Assembly: GCA_012036325.1 (NCBI GenBank)
Contig: JAAUPC010000250.1
Coordinates: 1-5,606 of the forward strand
DNA from: Paracoccaceae bacterium
GTDB taxonomy: Bacteria; Pseudomonadota; Alphaproteobacteria; Rhodobacterales; Rhodobacteraceae
Length of the DNA stretch: 5,606 nt
Reading direction: 5' to 3'
The translations under genes and the position numbers were made by a program. Below are positions 1 to 5,430 of this stretch, one piece after another (position 1 is the stretch's first letter; each line of letters begins with the position of its first letter). The notes under the pieces are model-generated. The model worked only from the letters and a program-made list of their open reading frames with translations, ran no database searches and was not told where the DNA came from.

Positions 1-654
1 CGACGGCATTGGCTCGATCACCTTTGCACCAGGCGGCTGGTGATAGGTCGGATAGGTTTCATGCCCCGGGCGGAAGTAGAAGATATTTCCCGCGCCACTC
101 TTGTAGGTCAGGCCCGAGCGGAACACCTCACCCCCCGCAAACCAGCTGATGAAGACAGTTTCCAGGGGTTCGGGCACGCCGAAGGGTTCGCCGTACATCT
201 CTTCGGTCTCAAGCTCAAAATGGTCGGGGATGCCACGGGCGATGGGGTGCTGGCGGGAGGTGACCCAGAGGCGTTCCCGTTCCCCCGCCTCGCGCCAGGT
301 GAGGTTGCAAGGCGCGCCCATCAGGCGCTTGAACGGTTTGGCGAAATGGGCGGAGTGGAGGAAAATCACCCCCATGCCGCCCCAGACGGCGTTGCAGACA
401 CGTTCGACCACCTCATCGGCCACATCGCCATGGGCGGCGTGGCCCCACCAGATCAGGACATCGGTGGCCGCCAGTTTCGCGGCGGTCATCCCATGGTCGG
501 GGTCTTGCAGGGTGACGGTGGTCGCGGTGAGGCCGTCCTGCGTATTCAGCGCCTCGGCGATCGTACCGTGCATGGTTTTGGGATAGACCTCGGCCACGAC
601 CTTGTTCTTATGTTCATGGACGTTTTCGCCCCAGACGGTGACGCGGATGGTCAT
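1..654 (-). CDS. thuA: ThuA-family trehalose utilization protein (partial, 3' end outside window)
   Basis: The minus strand is open from an ATG at 654 to position 1 (218 codons, no stop), so the C-terminus lies off the left edge. The product begins MTIRVTVWGENVHE, a typical ThuA start. It continues with DVLIWWGHAAHGDV, a GVIFLHSAHFAKPFKRLMG segment and, near the visible end, FRPGHETYPTYHQP. These are hallmarks of the ThuA-like fold (class I glutamine-amidotransferase-like). The family is usually about 240-260 residues, so some 25-40 residues are missing. A purine-rich stretch (AGGAAG/AAGGG) precedes the start. In Sinorhizobium meliloti, ThuA acts with ThuB in catabolism of trehalose and related disaccharides through 3-keto derivatives; its exact reaction is not shown by this sequence. 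It is transcribed divergently from the ABC operon. No frameshift is visible. Many ThuA-like proteins have unknown substrates, so family assignment is firm but the trehalose role is inferred. Confidence 0.9.
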   Translation of the reverse strand, partial: MTIRVTVWGENVHEHKNKVVAEVYPKTMHGTIAEALNTQDGLTATTVTLQDPDHGMTAAKLAATDVLIWWGHAAHGDVADEVVERVCNAVWGGMGVIFLHSAHFAKPFKRLMGAPCNLTWREAGERERLWVTSRQHPIARGIPDHFELETEEMYGEPFGVPEPLETVFISWFAGGEVFRSGLTYKSGAGNIFYFRPGHETYPTYHQPPGAKVIEPMPS

Positions 655-1108
655 GGAATCCCTTTCTTCCTGCAGGCCGGTTTCCCCGCAGGGATGCAAT
701 CGCTTGGCGCGGGGTGCAAGCGAAACCTGAAGGGCAGGCGCGCGGGCGGCGGGCCTTCACAGATGTGGGCGTGGCAAGCGGATCGCCTTTGGGTTGCGAA
801 AGGCGGGCGGCGGGGCGAATCGCTTTGGCCGGGGCTTGGCCGGACAGATCGGAATTTGAGCTGCAAGCGACTGGAAAACAGGCATAAATCCAGGCGTTAC
901 CCCCATTCCTGCCAGGTTGTGACAGGCACGTTGACAGGGGCGGTGGAAACCAGAGTAGACTTGCCCCCGGGGACCGCTTTCGGCGGATGACATCTGACTG
1001 TTACCGGCCAGAGTTACCGAACGAAAGCGTGCCGGACATGGACGACCACAACCAGAAAAACCGGGGACAGCCCGAGCCTCTGATCCGATCAAACCAGGGA
1101 GACCACTA
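655..1108. other. Divergent intergenic region between thuA and the ABC operon
   Basis: About 450 bases separate the two divergent start codons, and I find no convincing gene here. Both strands carry open frames, but they have low-complexity, Arg/Pro/Gly-rich translations and no recognisable family. The region holds a perfect 7-bp inverted repeat (TCGCTTG 700-706 with CAAGCGA 717-723). A second 7-bp inverted repeat pairs CGCCTTT 784-790 with AAAGGCG 799-805. CAAGCG recurs at 717-722, 775-780 and 864-869. The direct repeats TGACAGG (920-926, 932-938) and GTTACCG (1000-1006, 1013-1019) lie closer to the ABC operon. It must contain promoters for both directions; only the rightward one has a recognisable candidate. 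Confidence 0.7.
931..961 (+). promoter_or_regulatory. Candidate sigma-70-type promoter for the ABC operon
   Basis: A perfect TTGACA -35 hexamer at 931-936 is followed, after a 19-base spacer, by TAGACT (956-961), which matches TATAAT at 4 of 6 positions. The spacer is longer than the ideal 17 bases, and the -10 is imperfect as is common in alphaproteobacteria. Initiation around 968 would give a leader of about 140 bases before the GTG at 1109. The -35 overlaps one copy of a TGACAGG direct repeat, which would suit operator control. This is inferred from sequence alone. Confidence 0.35.
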
Positions 1109-1111
1109 GTG
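1096..1111 (+). promoter_or_regulatory. Shine-Dalgarno and GTG start of the solute-binding protein
   Basis: AGGGAGA at 1096-1102 sits six bases before the GTG at 1109-1111. This is an optimal Shine-Dalgarno placement and supports the non-ATG start. The start also leaves a short basic n-region before the twin-arginine motif, as expected for a Tat signal peptide. Confidence 0.75.
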
Positions 1112-2236
1112 AAAAAATCAACCTCTGCCTTCAACCGTCGCCGGTTCCTGCAAGGCTCTGCCGCGGGTGCGGGCATTCTTGCCGCCCCGGCGATCATCTC
1201 GTCCAAGGCGCTTGCCTCGTCGGGCGAAATCAACTTCGTCGGCTGGGCCGGCTATCCTGCGCTGGCCGAGAAAGTCTTCCCGGCCTTCGAAGCCGCGACC
1301 GGCATCAAGGTGAACTTCAAGGAACTGCCGGACCAGGACACGATGTTTGCCGAAGGCAAGGTCGCGCTGGAAGCGGGCGGGATCGACCTCTTGGAGCCGA
1401 CCATTGACCGCTGGGGCGGCTGGAACTCGAACGGCCTGCTTCAGCCGTTCGACGAATCGAAACTGGCGATGGACAATTACCTTCCTGGCCTTGCCGACGG
1501 GTCGGCCGGTGAGCGCAGCCGCGCTGACGGACAGCTTTACTACGTGCCTTCCAACTGGGGCACCGAGTCGCTGGTCGTGAACAGTGCCGACGCAAAGCTG
1601 TCGAACCCGCCGTCGCTGGGCGATCTTTTCAGCGCCGATAACTCGGCCGTGCTGCGTCCGCACTCGACGCTGGCTGCCATGGGCCGCTGGCTTGACGCGC
1701 AAGGCAAGCTGCCGCGCCCGTGGATGGACGGATACACGGACATGGCTGCCATGGTCGAGCTTTGGGACATCGCGTTGGCAGAAGCCGTCGCGGCCAAAGG
1801 CAACGTCGTCCAATGGTGGTCTGGCGAAAACGAAGCGAATGCGGGCTTCACCGCCAACGGTGCAACGGTCGGCCTTTGCTGGGATTCGACTGGTTTCAAC
1901 CTTCGCAAGGACGGCTTCGCCTACGTCGCTCCGGTGGAAGGCGCCTTTGCCTGGCACCAGGGCTTCGTTATGATGAAGAACGCCACCAACATCGACCAGG
2001 CGCATGAGTTCGTGAAGTTCGTCTCAACCGCCGAGGGTGCAGCGGGCTGGGCCTCGGCCTTCTCGTCGAACCCGGTGGGCAAAGGCGCGGCTGATCTCCT
2101 CGATCCGGAGGTCTCGGCCTACTACAGCGGCACCTTCAATGATGAAGCGCTTTCCAAGCTGTGGTGGTGGCCCGACCAGTCGGCCGAGTTCATCGCAAAG
2201 CGCTCGGAATACGCCGACAAGTACAAGGCCGCCTGA
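1109..2236 (+). CDS. Polyamine-type ABC transporter solute-binding protein, Tat-exported
   Basis: This 375-residue periplasmic binding protein belongs to the PotD/PotF-like family (extracellular solute-binding, spermidine/putrescine type). The N-terminus has a twin-arginine motif NRRRFLQ (residues 9-15), a hydrophobic Ala/Gly-rich stretch and a likely cleavage after ALA (34-36). The mature protein therefore starts near residue 37 and is probably exported folded. Family features include VGWAGYP (44-50; W46 and Y49 match the Trp/Tyr pair that stacks on polyamine in PotD), a TGIKV motif, YYVPSNWGTESLVVN, LCWDSTG (W258) and AFAWHQGF (W282). At the position where PotD has an amine-contacting Asp two residues after the equivalent Trp, this protein has Gln284, so the ligand may not be a classical polyamine. 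Length is normal for the family. It is the first gene of the operon and is followed by a 12-bp stem-loop that could raise its expression over the membrane genes. Family assignment is strong; substrate is unsure. Confidence 0.93.
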   Translation: MKKSTSAFNRRRFLQGSAAGAGILAAPAIISSKALASSGEINFVGWAGYPALAEKVFPAFEAATGIKVNFKELPDQDTMFAEGKVALEAGGIDLLEPTIDRWGGWNSNGLLQPFDESKLAMDNYLPGLADGSAGERSRADGQLYYVPSNWGTESLVVNSADAKLSNPPSLGDLFSADNSAVLRPHSTLAAMGRWLDAQGKLPRPWMDGYTDMAAMVELWDIALAEAVAAKGNVVQWWSGENEANAGFTANGATVGLCWDSTGFNLRKDGFAYVAPVEGAFAWHQGFVMMKNATNIDQAHEFVKFVSTAEGAAGWASAFSSNPVGKGAADLLDPEVSAYYSGTFNDEALSKLWWWPDQSAEFIAKRSEYADKYKAA

Positions 2237-2257
2237 GTGCGACACTAGTCAGATGGT

Positions 2258-2294
2258 CACGCCGGGTCCGAAGGGGCTCGGCGTGCCTCATTTT
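2258..2294 (+). terminator. Intercistronic stem-loop, likely attenuator or mRNA stabiliser
   Basis: Bases 2258-2269 pair with 2274-2285 over 12 base pairs (10 Watson-Crick, 2 G-U) and close a GAAG tetraloop at 2270-2273. The outer 7 bp are a perfect CACGCCG/CGGCGTG match. TTTT follows at 2291-2294 after a five-base gap, giving a weak intrinsic-terminator layout. It lies 21 bases after the stop codon of the binding protein. In other importer operons such structures allow partial read-through or block 3' exonucleases, keeping the binding protein in excess. That role is inferred here. Confidence 0.6.
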
Positions 2295-2374
2295 CGCGCT
2301 GGCTTGTCGCTTTGGACCCAAACCTTGGGCCGATCTGGCGATAGCCATTGAACGGGCAATGCTGCCTGCTAGCC

Positions 2375-2403
2375 TGTCACAAAAAACAAGTCTGCCACAA
2401 AAA
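2375..2403 (+). repeat. A-rich imperfect direct repeat upstream of the ATPase gene
   Basis: TGTCACAAAAA (2375-2385) and TGCCACAAAAA (2393-2403) match at 10 of 11 bases and are 18 bases apart. They stand out as AT-rich in a GC-rich window. They end 11 bases before the Shine-Dalgarno of the ATPase gene. They may be a regulator or small-RNA target, or simply an unstructured ribosome landing zone; the sequence does not decide. Confidence 0.45.
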
Positions 2404-2430
2404 GACGATCATCAGGGGAACACGACGGCC

Positions 2431-3511
2431 ATGAGCGCGGGAATTGATCTGGAGAATGTCTGCTGCGATTTCGGGACTTTCCGCGCTGTCGACAATGCCA
2501 ATGTCTCGATCCGGCCGGGGGGAGTTCTTTTCGTTCCTTGGGCCCTCGGGCTGCGGCAAGACCACGATACTGCGCATGGTCTCGGGCTTTATCGAGCCGA
2601 CTCAGGGCACGATCCGCATCGGCGGCAGTGACATGAAGGGCCAGCGCCCGAACCAGCGCCCGACCGCGCTGATCTTCCAGAACCTCGCCTTGTTCCCGCT
2701 GATGCCGATCTGGGAGAACATCAGCTTTGGCCTTGAGGTGCGCGGCGTCGACAAGGCCACGCGCCGGAAGAAGGCGGAAGAGCTTTTGAAGCTGGTCGAC
2801 CTTCCCGGTGCGGCTGACAAGATGGTCAGCCAGCTGTCCGGCGGCCAGAAGCAGCGGGTGGCCATTGCCCGTGCATTGGCGGTGGAACCGCAGGTCATGC
2901 TGCTGGATGAACCCCTGTCCGCGCTTGACCTGAAGCTGCGCCAGCACATGCGGGCCGAGTTGCGCGCCATTCAAAAGCGGACCGGGGTCACCTTCATCTA
3001 CATCACCCATGACCAGGGCGAAGCCTTGGCGATGTCGGACCGGGTGGGTGTCATGTCCCAGGGCCGCATCCAGCAGATCGCCGACCCTCGCGAGATCTAC
3101 AACAACCCGGTCAACGGGTTCGTCGCCAGCTTTGTCGGCGAAAACAACATCTTCGCGGGCGAAGTGCAGCAGGCTGCAAGCGGCATGGCCAGCTTTGCCA
3201 CCCCGCATGGCAGTTTTCGCGCCCGGCTGGGCGAGGTGTCTGGCAAGGCGGGCAAGCTTTATGTCCGGCCAGAACACACGCTTTTGTCTGCCACCGCAGG
3301 CGCGGAAAACGCGATCCCGGTCACAGTGGGCGACGTGTCCTTCGAGGGCAATTTCATCACCGTCCACGCCACCAGCGACAGTGGTGCTGCGCTGACGTCA
3401 GAGCTGCGCAACGACGGGTCGGCCACGGTGCCTGCCTTGGGCGCGAAAATGTTCATGTCCTTTGACGCCGCGCGGGCTGCGATCCTGCCCGACGCCAACG
3501 TAAGGGGCTGA
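2431..3511 (+). CDS. potA: PotA-like ABC transporter ATP-binding protein, frameshifted by one extra G
   Basis: This is the ATPase subunit that energises the importer from the cytoplasmic side. The start is ATG at 2431, preceded by AGGGG (2414-2418). The first 30 codons read MSAGIDLENVCCDFGTFRAV... in one frame; after a run of six G's (2517-2522) the family sequence continues in the next frame. Removing one G gives a 359-residue protein of normal length. In that corrected protein the motifs are Walker A GPSGCGKT (37-44), Q-loop FQNLALFP with Q83, signature LSGGQ (135-139), Walker B VMLLDEP (155-161), D-loop SALD (163-166) and switch His193 in YITHDQ. A C-terminal TOBE-like region follows (about 235-350, with YVRPEH). 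As written, translation from 2431 would stop at 2631 after 66 residues, and the longer open frame from 2444 has a spurious N-terminus. It overlaps nothing and is followed two bases later by the first permease. The intact downstream reading suggests a sequence error rather than a dead gene. Confidence 0.9.
2517..2522 (+). other. Frameshift site in the ATPase gene (G6 run, +1)
   Basis: The coding sense before the run reads ...SIRPG and after it GEFFSFLGPSGCGKT, but in different frames. A run of five G's would join them exactly as ATC CGG CCG GGG GAG; six are present. The break lies just before Walker A. Confidence 0.9.
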
Positions 3512-3513
3512 CG

Positions 3514-4440
3514 ATGCAAGAGCTTTTGCGCCGCTACGGGTCCGGCCTGACGCTGATCATGTGCCTACTGGTGGCATTCTGGCTCTTGATGCTGGTGATC
3601 GTGCCGAACATCACCCTGTTCGAGCAAAGCTTCCGCCCTTATCTGCCGGTCTCTGAAATCGGCGGGCCGCGCGATGTCTATAGTGCCGACAACTACCTCA
3701 AGGTGTTTGAGGGGCAGGTCACCTCAAGCCTGTTCGGGATTGAATTCGAGATTCCGGTCCGGGTGCGCACCTTCCTGCTGACGATCTGGTATTCGATGGT
3801 CGTGGCAGGCCTGTGCCTTATGCTGGCTTATCCCCTGGCCTATTACATGGCCAAGATCGTCAACCCGAAGTCGCTGCCGACGCTTATCCTCCTCCTCTTC
3901 ATCCCGCTGTGGGTGTCCGAGGTGCTGCGCGCCTTTGCCTGGTGGATCATCCTTGCGTTCAAGGGGCCGCTGAACGCCCTTCTTCTGGCTTTGGGGCTGA
4001 TCGAGGACCCGATCCGTTGGACCAACATGGGCTTTACCGGTGTGGTGATCGGGCTGATCTACACCTACGTTCTGTTCATGTTGTTCCCGATCTACAACGC
4101 GATCCAGTCGCTGGACACCAACCAGATCGAGGCGGCGGAAGATCTGGGCGCGCCCTGGTGGAAGATCCATTGGCGCATCGTGATCCCGCACGCGAAGCCC
4201 GGCATCGCCAGTGGCTGCGTGATGGTGTTCATGCTGTCGGCGGGGTCGTTGCTGGTGCCGTCGATCCTGGGCTCCACCACCTCGCAATGGTTCACCCAGA
4301 CGATCAACGAGACGTTCAATGACGCGCTGGATTGGAACACCGCCAGCGCTTACGCCTTCCTGCTTCTGATCCTGTGCACGCTTTTCGTGTCGGTCGCGAT
4401 GTGGCTGTTCCGGGTCAAGCTGTCCGATATCGCGAAGTAG
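3514..4440 (+). CDS. potB: PotB-like ABC transporter permease
   Basis: This 308-residue inner-membrane subunit forms half of the translocation channel. The ATG at 3514 lies two bases after the ATPase stop, and its Shine-Dalgarno AAGGGG (3502-3507) is inside the end of the ATPase gene, so the two are probably translationally coupled. About six hydrophobic segments are visible: residues 12-31, 90-113, about 119-145, 168-195, 225-248 and 275-300. A periplasmic loop of about 55 residues follows the first helix, as is usual for PotB. The cytoplasmic EAA loop (EAAEDLGAPWWKIHWRIVIP, residues 206-225) carries the conserved EAA, Gly212 and terminal I-P that dock onto the ATPase. The gene is uninterrupted and of normal length. 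It pairs with the second permease as a heterodimer. Family is clear; the transported compound depends on the binding protein. Confidence 0.93.
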   Translation: MQELLRRYGSGLTLIMCLLVAFWLLMLVIVPNITLFEQSFRPYLPVSEIGGPRDVYSADNYLKVFEGQVTSSLFGIEFEIPVRVRTFLLTIWYSMVVAGLCLMLAYPLAYYMAKIVNPKSLPTLILLLFIPLWVSEVLRAFAWWIILAFKGPLNALLLALGLIEDPIRWTNMGFTGVVIGLIYTYVLFMLFPIYNAIQSLDTNQIEAAEDLGAPWWKIHWRIVIPHAKPGIASGCVMVFMLSAGSLLVPSILGSTTSQWFTQTINETFNDALDWNTASAYAFLLLILCTLFVSVAMWLFRVKLSDIAK

Positions 4441-4450
4441 GGGGCCGGCC

Positions 4451-5310
4451 ATGCACAAACTTCGCCAGAACCTTGCCCATGTCTACATGGTGCTGTTCCT
4501 GACCTTCATGCTCGCCCCGCTGATCGTGATGTCGGGGGCCGCGTTCAACGATTCGAAGTTGCCCTCCATCGTGCCCTGGCGCGGTTGGACCACGATGTGG
4601 TTCAGCGAGATGATCGCGGACGAGCGGATGATGTGGGCCTTTGCCAACACACTGTGGGTGGCAGCTGCGGTGGCGCTGATCTCGGTCGTGATCGGGACGG
4701 CCAGTGCCATCGTCATCAATTCGGTCGCGGGGCGGGCGCGGACGGTGCTGTATGGCCTGATGATTTCCACCATCCTGATCCCGGGGTGGTCATCGGTATT
4801 TCCACGATGATCCTCTGGACCAAGATGGGCAATGCGATGGGAACAGAGTTTTTCCTGTTCAACCCGGGCCTGCATCTGAGCGTGCTCGGCCAGGTCAGCT
4901 ATATCGCGGCGATGGTGATGCTTCTGGTGCTGGCGCGGCTGCAGTCGTTTGATGCAGGGCTGGAAGAGGCGGCGCTGGATCTGGGGGCAAGCCATGCGCA
5001 GGTCATGCGGCGGATCCTTTTGCCGCACTTGTACCCGGCGGTCGGGGCTGGGGCGGCGGTGGCGTTCTTCCAGTCGATCGAGAACTTCAACGTCACGCAA
5101 TTCACCCGGGGCGGGGCGGATACGTTGACGGTCTATGTCTTCTCCAAGGTCCGCGCCGGGATCACGCCGACGATCAACGCGCTGGCGTTCCTGTTGATCT
5201 GCGTGACGCTGGTCTTGGCCGTGATCTACGAGATCAACCGCCGCCGCCGCGCCCGGATTGAAGCGGCGCGTGAGGCCGAGGCACGCCGGGCGGAAGAGGC
5301 GATGCTGTAA
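4451..5310 (+). CDS. potC: PotC-like ABC transporter permease, frameshifted by one missing G
   Basis: This is the second channel subunit. The ATG at 4451 is ten bases after the first permease stop, with AGGGGG (4439-4444) overlapping that stop as Shine-Dalgarno. The first frame runs MHKLRQNLAHVYMVLFLTFM... to ILIPG and then hits a stop at 4808-4810 (119 residues). The family sequence resumes in the next frame as VVIGISTMILW and continues to TAA at 5308-5310. Adding one G to the run at 4783-4786 gives a 286-residue protein of normal length with about six hydrophobic segments. Its EAA loop, EEAALDLGASHAQVMRRILLP, is encoded from about 4963 and lies entirely downstream of the break. The C-terminal tail is highly charged (RRRRARIEAAREAEARRAEE) and probably a cytoplasmic helix; this is longer than I expect for PotC. 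If the break were real, the 119-residue fragment would lack the EAA loop and could not couple to the ATPase. Confidence 0.9.
4783..4786 (+). other. Frameshift site in the second permease gene (G4 run, -1)
   Basis: The sequence reads ATC CCG GGG TGG, which leads to a stop at 4808. The expected family sequence IPGVVIGIS requires ATC CCG GGG GTG GTC, meaning five G's rather than four. Coding similarity is uninterrupted on both sides. Confidence 0.9.
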
Positions 5311-5370
5311 GCGGCGGTACCGAAACGGAGCGCTTGCGCGCGAAGTCCTTTGGTCTTTGCATGAATGCCT

Positions 5371-5427
5371 CGGGCGCTGGGGGTTTCACACCCCCAGACC
5401 CCCGTGGAGTATTTCCGAAAAGAGCAA
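5371..5427. terminator. Convergent-gene hairpin with GGAGTATTT motif, likely bidirectional terminator/repeat
   Basis: CTGGGGGT (5377-5384) and ACCCCCAG (5390-5397) form a perfect 8-bp stem with a TTCAC loop. A further C run and GTGGAGTATTT (5404-5414) follow, then an A/G-rich tail. It lies 66 bases past the PotC-like stop and 33 bases past the stop of the convergent hydrolase, as expected for a shared terminator. There is no proper U-tract on either side, so it may work differently or be an RNA-stabilising repeat. From memory, G-rich hairpins followed by GGAGTATTT or GGATATTT are frequent between genes in Rhodobacteraceae; I could not search for other copies. Confidence 0.55.
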
Positions 5428-5430
5428 GGG

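Larger units (their letters stand above)
2237..2430 (+). other. Intercistronic spacer within the ABC operon
   Basis: This 194-base gap separates the binding protein from the ATPase gene, whereas the next two gaps in the operon are only 2 and 10 bases. It contains the stem-loop at 2258-2285, a small CCCAA/TTGGG hairpin near 2319-2331 and an A-rich direct repeat at 2375-2403. A poor promoter-like pair, TTGAAC (2348-2353) with TAGCCT (2370-2375), is also present. I see no gene in it. The size and contents suggest that expression of the binding protein is partly uncoupled from the rest of the transporter. Confidence 0.7.

Noticed and set aside
40..990. Long plus-strand open frame opposite thuA
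   Set aside because: Its translation is a shadow of the minus-strand ThuA reading, shows no family motif and runs into the intergenic region.
655..1000. Promoter for thuA on the minus strand
   Set aside because: One must exist, but I found no pair of hexamers with acceptable match and spacing.
2348..2375. Possible separate promoter for the ATPase-permease genes (TTGAAC, 16 bases, TAGCCT)
   Set aside because: The -10 matches only 3 of 6 consensus positions. The gene order and the preceding stem-loop are explained by a single operon with attenuation.
2369..3367. Long minus-strand open frame opposite the ATPase gene
   Set aside because: The plus strand carries all ABC ATPase motifs; the antisense translation is Arg/His/Asp-rich with no recognisable domain.
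5311..5430. CRISPR, tRNA, insertion sequence or attachment site in the intergenic regions
   Set aside because: No regularly spaced repeats, cloverleaf, transposase remnant or terminal inverted repeats are visible there or elsewhere in the window.
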